Assembly (NCBI RefSeq): GCF_018812025.1 | Contig: NC_063054.1 | Coordinates: 6,703,582 to 6,767,581, forward strand | Source of the DNA: Megalobrama amblycephala | Lineage: Eukaryota > Chordata > Actinopteri > Cypriniformes > Xenocyprididae | DNA: 64,000 nt | Direction: 5' to 3' | In this document: positions 21,963-33,405 of the stretch, piece by piece | How positions within the stretch are numbered: the first letter of the stretch is position 1 | Layout of the letters: each line of letters starts with the position of its first letter | Translations under genes and position numbers: made by a program | The notes under the pieces: model-generated | What the model saw: only the letters and a program-made list of their open reading frames with translations | Told to the model about the DNA's origin: nothing | The model's database searches: none

Positions 21963-24346
21963 ATATAAAATATAAATATAAAAATAATTAAATAAATACA
22001 AATCAAACTGAATCAAATTAAGCAGTTTAATTTGAAACCATGAATTAGGACCATGTGAACCATGTGAAACCGTTTCTGATAGTGGGAAGAATGGAGGTCA
22101 GTATGACCTGAGTCTGTCATAATATGGTAAAGTCCCTAAAGACAGTGAGGCTTACTGAAGCCATAAACACTGAACATCAAAAGGCCTAGAAAACTGTCAA
22201 CAGCAACTATACTCAGCTGCAAATTTGCTCCATATGCTGTGGGAAAAGCCTGTCAACAGAAAGAAATTCAGTTAAAAATGGCCTATAAATTACTTTAACC
22301 CTTTAGGATTTTGAAAAGTAAAATGTACCTAAATAATAGGAAAGTGGGTTTTCACTAGCGGCATCAAACAGGAGCTGCAAACATTTTGAACACTCTCCTT
22401 GTATGCCATTTGTCAGATATACAGACAGTCCAGCCCTAAACTCACCCCTTTTGTTAAGCCAGAGATGTGTCAGGATGCTTCAACAATTATATGATTGCTC
22501 AAACATTGCATTCTCTGCATATTAAATCGGAATACGAGAAAGTATTTTAGCAATGAAAAATTACAGACTTCACCTTTAAGCCACTATGGCAAAGAACCAT
22601 AGCTTTTCATACTTCTCTTTTATTTCCCTTTTTATAACCATGCACTGACATGCACATACACACATTGTTGGCTGCTAATTGCTTGCTATCATCCAGTCAA
22701 GATGTGATTTATAACTTTGGCTACCCAGCAGATGAACAGATGGGGCCTACACTGATGACAGTTCCAGGGAAGTAGGACGGGACAGGGCACAGAGCAGAGC
22801 CATTGCTCACATGTGGGGGCGTGATCTAATTTGAATGCAAATTTTGGGAGGCATTCTACTTCGGATGTTCATTTATTCCACGTCATAAAAAAGAACTGTG
22901 CATTTTTCACATGGAAATGATCATCTGAGTGGAAGAAATGGAAGATAATGGACACTATTCAGATACAGGGCGCTTTGGGGCTAGGGAGGTTGGTCCTAAT
23001 TGAAAAAGATGAAGACGGGAGATAAAAACTTTGTCTGGAAGGAAATTGAGCATGTTCATCCTTCGTGGAGAATTTGAATCATTAGTCTCTGGAGAATACT
23101 GTTTACTTTGAACCTACAATATATGCAAGAGTGCATGAGTCCATAAAAGTGATGTTGTAAAGCTTATTTTAGTGTTTAATATGATCTGTGGAACACAAAA
23201 GCAGATATTTTGAAGAATGTTCAAGCTGCTGTTTTTCTTATAATGAAAGGGAATTGTGACCAAGATTGTCAAGCTAGAATTTCAAGCATGATTTTCATTG
23301 AATAACGACTAAAATATTATTTTATTCCTCTGACCTCTGAAAATTTGGAATATAGTGAAAGTTGAAAATTCTTGCTCTTTTGTGAAGTAAAACCCTTTCA
23401 AAATTAACCAATGAGAATTTCACATTTTGTATCTCTATAAACTAAGTTCAATTAATTACCAGCATGTGTCAGATTTGTGTTTGCAAAATGGCTAATAAGA
23501 GTATTCAAAGACAGTCTTATTATTAACAAGACCATTACAAAGATAAGGTCTAAGAAATTTCTGAATGATCTCTCAAAATTCTAAACATCCAGGTTTTAAA
23601 TGTTTAAAACCTTTTTTTTTTTTTTTGTTATATGAACATTAAGGGAACATTCCATTTAATCATTTTGCAAACTTAATGGGAACATTACTTTTGAATGTTC
23701 TCTTAATGTTACGAAACTGGTTGAAACTGGTAGTAACATTTAAAGAAAGAAAAGTTTGACGAATATCTAACTAAAACTGAAAAAATGTTTCATGAACAAT
23801 GTATAAACAACTTTTTTGTGCTAACATTTTGAAAACATTACTAAGACCACATTACTAGACCAGAAAACGTTCTATTAACATTACTAGAAAAATGTTTGCT
23901 CATAACTTTTAGAGAACCTTGCCAGAACATTAAGTTCTGAGAACGTTTCCTGCTAGCTGGTATAGTACTTTTTTTTTTTTAGCTTGACAAGCTTTATCCT
24001 CATCCACGTATGGAAAAGATGATGTGAAAATTCTTCATAATGTCTCATTTTGTTTTCCACAGAAGAAAGAAAGTCATCGTGGGTTTGGAATCACCATGAG
24101 TAAATGATGACAGAACTTTTGTGGGTGAATCCCTTTAAAACCTCTACATGAGTAATCAGAGAGTACAGACATTAAGGGATTCCCTCAAAGAAACACACTA
24201 TTACACTATTAATCAGCAACTCCCTTTTGATCCCTGTCACTAAACATCTCAAGATAATAACTTACTACATATATTGGCTCAGGGCAGATCTGCCTTAATA
24301 TAGTTATGTATGACCATCTTTCTGGGCCTAAATTTTAATATTAACC
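21963..24346. other. Non-coding; dispersed repeat fragments
   Basis: 22345-22560 pairs with 15240-15480 as a dispersed repeat. 23600-23960 is rich in 'gaacatt/aacgttct' words typical of a decayed fish repeat. 24090-24140 resembles an end of the TTAAAGGG repeat family. No gene is seen. Confidence 0.45.
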
Positions 24347-27300
24347 TTAAAGGGATAGTTCACCCAAAAATGAAAATTTGATGTTTATCTGCTTACCCCC
24401 AGGGCATCCAAGATGTAGGTGACTTTGTTTGTTCAGTAGAACGCAAATGATGATTTTTAACTCCAACAGTTGATGTCTGTCAGTCAAATAATGCGAGTCA
24501 ATGGTCACACAATCTGTAAGAGTCAATAAACACGCACAGACAAATCCAAATTAAACCCTGCGGCTCGTGACGACACATTGATGCCCTAAGACACGAAACG
24601 ATCGGTTTGTGCGAGAAACCGAACAGTATTTGGGTCATTCTACAGAAACGTCCACTTTTCTGTCCCTAGACTTTACAGAAATATTACACTTAAAAACACT
24701 TTAGGATTACAATTTTTTTATATTTTAATATGAAACAATATGTTATTTGAACAATGAAACCTTGTTGAGCCATCAATGTGGCAATATTTGTTTTTTAATT
24801 AATTATAAAAATTTCAAGCGCCACAGAAGTGCTCGTCCCCACAGTCATGTACAGAGGGAAAGTGCTTTATTTTGAGCTCACAAACAGGTTTTTCTACCAT
24901 TTTAAATACAATAATGTATGCATAACTATCAAATATATAATGTAAATGACATAAAAACCAAATGCTAAATAAATATTATACATTTTTTAATGAATGTAGT
25001 GGTCCCCTGGTGTTGTGTCACTGGTGTTACCTTTAACAAAAATCTCTTATTTTGAAAGAAAAAAATCACACTGATGACATCACTTGACTTCCTTCTTTCT
25101 ATTTCCTGAAGATCAATGAAGAAAGGCCAATGGAAAGTCCACTATCTCTTTTCAGTTATCAGATATTTTAATTATAAAATCATATTTTCATATGAAGCTT
25201 TTAGTTGAAGTCACTGGTGTGTCCTACTTTATTGCTAGGGAATTATAAAAAACTAGAATACAAATGGATTAAATTACTTAATTTAGTGAATATATCACGA
25301 TTCACAACATGTGGATTGATTCCTTGCAGCAGCCATTTTGTAAAATGCATTTTTCATGAAAAATGTCACTGGTGTTACTGTCACTGGTGTTACCTTTTTA
25401 TGAAAATATCACTGGTGTCACCGTCACTGGTGTTACCCGTTTATAGATAAACTTTATTTAAAGCTATTCATTTAGTTATTTTGCATAAAAAAGCACTAAG
25501 ATTACATGATTCTAACTTTTCTTTCTCATTGTTAATCCTCCTTTGGTCAGATATGGCTAAATTAAGGGGATTTGGCTAAATTCAGTGCAGCGACTTTAGT
25601 TTTAAAATGTTGTTTATGATCTTTTACTGACTGCTTTCACTAAGTGTCAACGATAGTCTTTTATTGTACACCAAATGTAAAAATTTAGTCCAAACTACTT
25701 AATTCTAGTTGAAAAATTAAGGATCTTTGGTCTTATGTATACATCACTGGTGATTCATTTTGTCACTGGTGTTACTGTTTTTTGTCTGTCACATTAAATA
25801 AAATGTCATATGTGACATGATAATAATTTTACATTAATTGAATTCTGCTACACTCAAGAATTAAGATTTAAAGGATTGCATCATTACTGGTTTATAACTG
25901 TTTTTCAAAGATTTTTATTGTTATAGCAAATACATGGTTGCGCAATTGAATTAACATCATTCAATCACACTTTTAACTAACCTGATTAAAAGAAATAACA
26001 CATAATCTCATTATTTTTTGCATTATTATTATTAATCTGTAACTCTGACTGAATGTGCAGAAAAAATTGAGAAATAATATTTCATAAAAATGTTTACAAA
26101 TGCCAAAGTAGTAAGGTAACACCAGTGACAAAAAAAGGGGACATGCAATCTTTAAATAAATGTACAAAAAAAATAAAAAATCATTAAGCTGTCATTTATG
26201 TGTATTCATAAAGTCCAAGTGTAATATAATAATGTGGTCTAAGTTTAAATGTTAAAAAAAGAAATATATTTTAAGACATTTTGTCATACCAAAAGTGGAC
26301 GTTTCTGTAGAATGACCCATTTATATCATTTGTTACCTCTAATACACCACTATGTCCAACTGCGTTCAACAATCGCTTGGTGATGTCGGATCGCGCTCTG
26401 ACAATGGAAGTGATGTCTCGCGCATCATGGGTTTCATGTGACGTCACTGTATTTTATCACCGCCATATTTGTGTCCGGTCACAGCTGCGCGCTCTGTTTA
26501 AGTCTATGGTGACAGCAGCTACAACTACCAGAGGAAGGCCAACGAAACACTCTCAGAAGGTTCACAACAAATTTACAATATGTCTGGGATATGTGGTGCT
26601 GTTAGCCGTTTCAACAGTCATCAGAACTGCAAATTTATTTGATCCCAAAGGAGTTAGATCGGCAGAATTATTGGCTTCATTCAGAAAGGACCATACCACT
26701 GGCAGCCAAACAGCAATGCACATTAATAACTGCTGGGACTGTCATTTACATAACATTATAATTGTATACAATATTGTATTAAAATATTGTGAATTCTAGT
26801 TGCTGTGTTTCGGCGTGTTATTACAGGATGAACAAATTCACGACACGAGCTGACTACAGTACTTAGTTCAAGTAGGCTGCATGCGTGCATGATTTTGTGC
26901 AAATATAAGTTGTAATTTTATGTCTATCTTGTATAAATATATATGAATTACCCTATATAGGATGTGCTCCTTTGAGTTAATTAACTTAAAAGCGCTTCAT
27001 TTTACGGATGTTCATTCAGCGCGTGCAGCTCAAATAATACTATCAAAATGAGATGATTTGAGAAAAAAATCTGTTATTGTTCGTGATCCTTATTAATCAA
27101 ACCATGTGTTGCTGAATATAATACAAGAACAATATAAGAGCTAGTTATTAAAAATAATGCAATCTTTTTTTTTTTTTTTTTAAATATGAAAGTTTTAATA
27201 TTACTGTAAACATTTTAATGACTTAATCATTGCTGTTTGAGCTGCGCACGCTGAAGCTGAAGAGAATAAAAACCCATAAACAAAGTTAATTAACTCAACG

Positions 27301-28239
27301 GGACACATCCTATATAGGGTAATTCATATATATTTATACAAGATAGACATAAAATTACAACTTATATTTGCACAAAATCATGCACGCATGTACTTGAACT
27401 AAGTAATGTAGTCAGCTCGTTTCGTGAATTTGTTCATCCTGTAATAACACGCCGAAACACAGCAACTAGAATTCACAATATTTTAATACAATATTGTATA
27501 CAATTATAATGTTATGTAAATGACAGTCCCAGCAGTTATTAATGTTGTGCGTTGCTGTTTGGCTGCCAGTGGTATGGTCCTTTCTGAATGAAACCAATAA
27601 TTCTGCCAATCTAACTCCTTTGGGATCAAATAAATTTGTAGTTCTGATGACTGTTGAAACGGCTAACAGCACCACATATCCCAGACATATTGTAAATTTG
27701 TTGTGAACCTTCTGAGAGTATTTTGTTGGCCTTCCTCTGGTAGTTGTAGCTGCTGTCACCATTGACTTAAACAAAGCGCGCAGCTGTGACCGGACACAAA
27801 TATGGCGGCGGGCATAGCGGAAGTGACGTCTTTGAAACCCATGGATACTTCAATGAGCGCCAGACATCACTGCCGCTGTCAGAGCGCGATCAGACATCAC
27901 CAAGCGATTGCTGAATGCAGTTGGACGTAGTGGTGTATTAGAGGTAAAAAATTATATAAATACTGTTCGGCTTCTCGCACAAACCGATCGTTTCGTGTCT
28001 TAGGACATCAATGTGTCGTCACGAGCCGCAGGGTTTAATTTGGATTTGTCTGTTCGTGTTTATTGACTCTTACAGATTGTGTGACCATTGACTCGCATTA
28101 TTTGACTGACAGACATCAACGGTTGTTAAAAATCATCATTTGTGTTCTACTGAAGAAACAAAGTCACCTACATCTTGGATGCCCTGGGGGTAAGCAGATA
28201 AACATCAAATTTTCATTTTTGGGTGAACTATCCCTTTAA
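24347..28239. mobile_element. 3.9-kb palindromic TTAA transposon
   Basis: TTAA at both ends (24347-24350, 28236-28239). The left arm (24347-24631 plus 26319 to about 26992) is matched in inverse by the right arm (about 27285-28239), so about 950 bp can fold back around a spacer of about 290 bp. The left arm alone carries a 1.69-kb inserted element. The mirrored frames at 26377-26799 (plus) and 27466-27774 (minus) are the two copies of one arm segment. A stretch starting MSGICGAV near 26581 might be a decayed THAP start, but this is weak. Confidence 0.85.
24632..26318. mobile_element. Inserted DNA element rich in TCACTGGTGTTAC motifs
   Basis: Ends are inverted (GGGTCATTCTACAGAAACGTCC at the left, its complement at the right) and flanked by ATTT (24628-24631, 26319-26322). 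The right arm of the host palindrome preserves the empty site, which proves the insertion. Inside, the word TCACTGGTGTTAC and close variants recur about eight times on plus (25019-25770) and once on minus (about 26115). No protein is recognised. Confidence 0.8.
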
Positions 28240-28490
28240 GGTTAAAAAAAAAAAAACAGTCTTCTGTATTTACAGTCTACTATAGTCTACTTAGAGTATT
28301 AGTAGACTGTTAGGTTAGGGTTTGGGTAAGTTGACATGTAGTTGCAAAGTCACTTATAGTCATTTTGTCAGTAGAATGTCTGTTAGGCAGAATCAAAATA
28401 AAGTTTTGGTAGATATTAAGCAGACAGTCTACTGTACTACTGTACTAGTTGACATGTATTTGCAAAGTTACTTATAGTTAGTAAAATGTC
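28240..28490. repeat. Dispersed AT-rich repeat fragment
   Basis: Contains repeated 'agtctact' and 'gttgacatgtagttgcaaagt' segments (28330 and 28447), which suggest an old DNA repeat. No coding. Confidence 0.35.
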
Positions 28491-29092
28491 TAAAGCCCAC
28501 GATACACTGCACGATTTCAGCAGTCCTATAAGATCATTACAAATCACACTGTACAACATGGATCTATTAAACTTGGGTACGACATGCATGTAGACTGTAC
28601 GATGATGACACCTGTTGACTTGTAGGCTACGATGCAAGTTTCTATAGAAGAATAAAACTTCATCAGCATGCACTAATGGTAAACAAAAGGCCATGTTAAA
28701 TCACACTTTGGCAGTTATAGTTATATGTGTGCTGAAAAAAAGGAAGCGGTGAAAGAAGAAGGGTAAAGAGCTTGAGGTAAGCAGTTTTAAGTTTTAGCGC
28801 CATGTCACGTTGATTTCATGTCGCATTTTTATTGGCTGCTCAGTAGACGTAGGTCATAGCAGCAGATACACTGTGCAAAAATCATGCTGAATTTCTGACA
28901 CTGTCAGAAAATGATCGTAGGCTATCTTTGGTCGCAAGACCAGGAAAAAAATGGCTGTCTTTGAACCTCTCTCACTGTACAACATAGGACCACCGATTAA
29001 GAGCCACGATCACAGAAATCACCACGATTGTTTCACGATGGCAATCTTTTGTCTGGGACAGCCAAAAAAATGTGCAGTGTGTCCCAGGCTTC
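28490..29092. mobile_element. Probable short inverted-repeat element
   Basis: The ends are roughly inverted ('AGCCCACGATACACTGCACGATTT' region against 'AAATGTGCAGTGTGTCCCAGGCTT' region). The target duplication is unclear. No transposase. Confidence 0.4.
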
Positions 29093-29764
29093 AAGTGAAC
29101 CATCAAAATAAAGTGTTACCAGATAAATCATTTATAATAAATATTGCAATAAAAAAAAAAAAAAAAGTTTCTTAATTTCCAGGGTTAGCAACCCTGTTAA
29201 ATGAGTGCTTACTTATATAACGCAACCATGTGTATTAATACAGCTTAATAATGATTATTTTATTTAATTATTAGCTTATTATTTTTTTTGCCTTTGTATT
29301 TTTCCTGTACAGTAAATAGTAGGTGCTGTTTAAATCATATCTTTAATATATCATCACACAGTAACATCTGTAACAGACATCATCACAAATGTTAGAAGTA
29401 TACAAACGAGAGAGCAAATAGAGCAAGCAATTTGGACAATCATAAGAACGTGCTCTCTCGCTCCCACTCATGTTCTCTTTCTTCATCCTCCACCTCCTCT
29501 TTCTGTCTGCTTTTCTCACTAAGGTTGGTGAAGACTTGTCAGCAGGACAGCATGCTTTTCCATTGTTCAGCTCCAGGGCTTGACACATCACAATGATAAG
29601 GAAGCAGTAGGGATACGCTAATGCAAAGAGGATGTCACATCTCTTTTAATTAACCCAGTGTGCACTGATGCCCAGCTGCCTGATTCCCACAGGGGAGGAA
29701 TATAATATAATTTTTGTTCAGTTTCTGTAACCTTGATACTGTTTACTGTAAGATATTTTAAAGG
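29093..29764. other. Non-coding, AT-rich, no recognised features
   Basis: Includes a poly(A)/poly(T) tract near 29148-29166. No gene is seen. Confidence 0.4.
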
Positions 29765-30130
29765 CACATTTGCACTAAGTGCAAATAATGATAGATGGTA
29801 TTTAGACCAAGTGTAGATAGCAATTGGATGCTATTTGCACTAAATGAAAATAGCATATTTTCTTAGCGATAGATGCTATTTACACTAAGTGCAAAAAGCT
29901 GTAAATGCTATTTACACTAAATGAAAATAGCGATTTATTTTATTTAAACTAAGTGACAATAGCAGCATTTTCTTAGAGACATGCTATTTAAACTAAGTGA
30001 AAATAGTGATACATTCTATTCACACCATATAAAAGTAGCAGTTTAAAGTAAAAGTGCAGTAAAGTGTAAATAGTAATTAGATGATATCTTACTTTATACT
30101 GGCAGATACTATTTGCACCTCAGTATTTTT
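29765..30130. repeat. Array of palindromic GCTATTTNCACTAAGTGAAAATAGC units
   Basis: Near-palindromic words centred on 'CACTAAGTG' recur about eight times at uneven 30-60 bp spacing (e.g. 29775, 29846, 29885, 29918, 29985). A last one is near 30462. Confidence 0.65.
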
Positions 30131-30364
30131 GTACACTAACAGGATGCAATAATATCATAGAGTGTAAATGAATATATTTATTAAAATTATTAAATGGATG
30201 CTGCCTTATTGGAAAAATAAAAAATCCTCCCTACACCTAACCCTACCCAATAAATACTTTTATTAAATACACAGTTTATTTCCACTTTTAGAATATTATT
30301 TTCATTTTTATTGAAAATAAATGCCTTTCTGGTGTGATATATGATGGGAAAATGGAGAAGAGCG

Positions 30365-30450
30365 AGCTTGGCAGAGGGCGGATTCGAACCCACGTCAATC
30401 GTGTTAAAAGCTAGGTGTGCAAGCCTTACTCGCTACTGCTGTGGTGTCAA
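30365..30450 (-). repeat. tRNA-like sequence (SINE head or tRNA pseudogene)
   Basis: The minus strand carries a good RNA polymerase III box B (GGGTTCGAATCC at about 30394-30383) preceded by an A-box-like TAGCGAGTAAGGC. The cloverleaf is poor, so a functional tRNA is unlikely. Confidence 0.4.
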
Positions 30451-31002
30451 CAAGGGATGCTATTTGCACTAGGCACTCCATATTTTAAAGGCACAATAAA
30501 ATAAATTTTCACCACTAGAGGTCGCCTATTTAAAACAAAAGCGTAGCTTGATGATGCTGAAATTTAGCGCGGAATCATGGGAGATGTCATCTTCACCTCA
30601 CAGCTAGGGAAAAGAATCCAACGGAACTCGGACAGAAATCATGCTCATGGATGAGATTATTAACATTACTGTAATATGAAGCAGAGCAGGGCAGAGTGTT
30701 GTGGGAGCTGAACGAGGCCACTGGAATGATTGCTAATGAGAGACGAGCGCGACACATGGCTCAAGAGCAAAATAACTTTTATTATGCCACAGTGGGTAAT
30801 GCAGCACTGTTTTATCAAAATAGATACATTTGAGTGTGTTACATTGTTATAACATTACTCTGTGCGTTCGCTCAGTGGCTGCTATGTGACACTTGTTGCA
30901 CACTGCAGTAAGCTAGATCGATATTAGAATATCATATTAATATAATCAAGAAAACAAGATTCAAACAATAAGACTAAACCTATTGAGCTATATAACAATT
31001 AT

Positions 31003-32236
31003 TACAAACCTGATTCCAAAAAAGTTGGGACACTACAAATTGTGAATAAAAACAGAATGCAATGATGTGGAAGTTTCAAATTTCAATATTTGATTCAGAA
31101 TACAACATAGATGACACATCAAATGTTTAAACTGAGAAAATGTGAAAAATAAGTTGATTTTAAATTTCATGGCATCAACACATCTCAAAAAAGTTGGGAC
31201 AAGGCCATGTTTACCACTGTGTGGCATTCCCTCTTCTTTTTATAACAGTCTGCAAACGTCTGGGGACTGAGGAGACAAGTTGCTCAAGTTTAGGAATAGG
31301 AATGTTGTCCCATTCTTGTCTAATACAGGCTTCTAGTTGTTCAACTGTCTTAGGTCTTCTTTGTCGCATCTTCCTCTTTATGATGCGCCAAATGTTTTCT
31401 ATGGGTGAAAGATCTGGACTGCAGGCTGGCCATTTCAGTACCCGGATCCTTCTTCTACGCAGCCATGATGTTGTAATTGATACAGTATGTGGGCTGGCAT
31501 TGTCATGTTGGAAAATGCAAGTTCTTCCCTGAAAGAGATGACGTCTGGATGGGAGCATATGTTGTTCTAGAACTTGGATATACCTTTCAGCATTGATGGT
31601 GCCTTTCCAGATGTGTAAGCTCCCCATGCCACACGCACTCATGCAACCTCATACCATCAGAGATGCAGGCTTCTGAACTGAGCGCTGATAACAACTTGGG
31701 TTGTCCTTGTCCTCTTTAGTCCGGATGACATGGCATCCCAGTTTTCCAAAAAGAACTTCAAATTTTGATTCGTCTGACCACAGAACAGTTTTCCACTTTG
31801 CCACAGTCCATTTTAAATGAGCCTTGGCCCAGAGAAAACGCCTGCGCTTCTGGATAATGTTTAGATATGGCTTCTTTTTTGACCTATAGAGTTTTAGCCG
31901 GCAACGGCGAATGGCACGGTGGATTGTGTTCATGTTCAATCATGTTGCCAATTGACCTAATAAGTTGCAAATTGGTCCTCCAGCTGTTCCTTATATGTAC
32001 ATTTAACTTTTCCGGCCTCTTATTGCTACCTGTCCCAACTTTTTTGGAATATGTAGTTCTCATGAAATCCAAAATGAGCCAATTTGACATTTCAAAATGT
32101 CTCACTTTCAACATTTGATATGTTATCTATATTATATTGTGAATAAATTATAAGTTTATGGGATTTGTAAATTATTGCATTCCTTTTTTATTCACAATTT
32201 GTACAGTATCCCAACTTTTTTGGAATCGGGTTTGTA
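31003..32236 (-). mobile_element. Tc1-like transposon, defective
   Basis: A TA duplication at both ends (31003-31004, 32235-32236) flanks inverted ends starting CAAACCTGATTCCAAAAAAG against CAAACCCGATTCCAAAAAAG. Subterminal inverted homology runs on for about 200 bp. The transposase is on the minus strand but lacks its N-terminal DNA-binding region. Confidence 0.9.
31211..31939 (-). pseudogene. Tc1/mariner transposase, N-terminally truncated with one stop
   Basis: Two in-phase minus-strand segments (31939-31649 and 31642-31211) make the catalytic half of a Tc1-like transposase. The triad motifs are WSDESKFEV (first D), FQHDNASPHT (second D) and CSPDLSPIENIW (E), all intact. One stop codon (31646-31648) interrupts the frame just before GCMSACG. 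The helix-turn-helix N-terminus expected to the right is missing. The gene would have cut and pasted the element; this copy cannot. Confidence 0.9.
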
Positions 32237-32532
32237 GTTTTCTGTCTATAAATGTATTCAAACAGTTGTTCCCTTGTCTAATAAAAGATATAATATTAAA
32301 GTGTCTTTGGTGTTTCCATGGTTTCTACAAAATAAAACTGGAAATTGAGGGTAACGCGGGTATGATGTCATTGATAGTCGACACACAGACGTGGTTAAAA
32401 TTGCTTATTTCTCTGGATTTAAACATTCATGAAAACATCTGGGATAATGTAAGCACACAAGTCAACAAAATATATAACACTGTTTTAGTGGTTTTTGGAT
32501 AGTTTAATCAAAAAATCTGACATATTGTGTCT

Positions 32533-32826
32533 TTAAAGGGTTAGTTCACCCAAAAATTAAAATTATGCCCTCATGTCGTTCCACACCCGTAAGACCTTCG
32601 TTCATCTTTGGAAAACAAATTAAGATATTTTTGATGTAATCTGAGAGGTATATGACTCGTCCATAGACAGCAATATAATCAACACTTTCAAAGTCCAGAA
32701 AGGTAAGACATCATTAAAACCGTCAACGTGACTACAGTAGTTCAACCTTAATTTTATGAAGCGAGGAGAACAGTTTTTGTGCGCAAAAACAAAAATAACG
32801 ACTTCATTCATTCAACAATATCTTCT
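32533..32826. repeat. Single arm of the TTAAAGGGTTAGTTCACCC repeat family
   Basis: Starts at TTAA 32533 with the same end as the element at 1434, including the internal 'cgtaagaccttcgttc' and 'gcagcaatataatc'-type segments. No right end is found before the LTR element at 33039. Confidence 0.65.
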
Positions 32827-33405
32827 CTTCTTTGTAAAATTTTAAAATCTCTCACTTACATTCAGCATTCAGTATAACCAGTCATGATTATGTCATTGTA
32901 ATAGTCTGTAACAGTCTAAAATTATATGTGACTGTCTTTATTGCATTTATTTAACTATTTATATCCACCTTTATTGCTTTTTCCTAAAATAGATATTTCA
33001 TTTATTACTGAAAAATACTGATTAAAATAGTAATATTGTGTCACGGGCACACAAGAACAAGATGTTGTGATCCAGTTGCAGCATAAGTATTTATTGGGGA
33101 ATCCAGAAACATATATCCAAAGACAGGCAGGGGTCAAAATCCAGAATATCCAGTCCATGAAACAAAAGCCAGAGAAACAAAAGTGCACGTAACAAAATAC
33201 AACGAACCACAACCAAGGACAGACACAACTGAGATTAAATAGACAACCACTAATGAACAAACACAAGACAGCTGGGTGCAATGATGAATGGTAATTAGTC
33301 CAGGGAGTGTGTAAGGAAATGTAGTTCATGAAATGAGTGAAACAGTGAGTCCGGGAAGGAGTGCCCTCTAGAGGCTGAAGGGCACTCTCACAGGTGATCG
33401 TGACA

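Larger units (their letters stand above)
30484..32536. mobile_element. DNA repeat interrupted by a Tc1-like transposon
   Basis: The left end TTTAAAGGCACAATA (30484) is answered by ...TATTGTGTCTTTAAA at the right (ends 32536), and the sequence between belongs to one repeat split by the Tc1-like element at 31003-32236. The right end abuts another TTAA repeat arm starting at 32533. Confidence 0.55.

Noticed and set aside
26377..27774. Matching 140- and 102-codon frames as a gene pair
   Set aside because: They are the two arms of one palindrome, with no recognised domain and a probable incidental frame.
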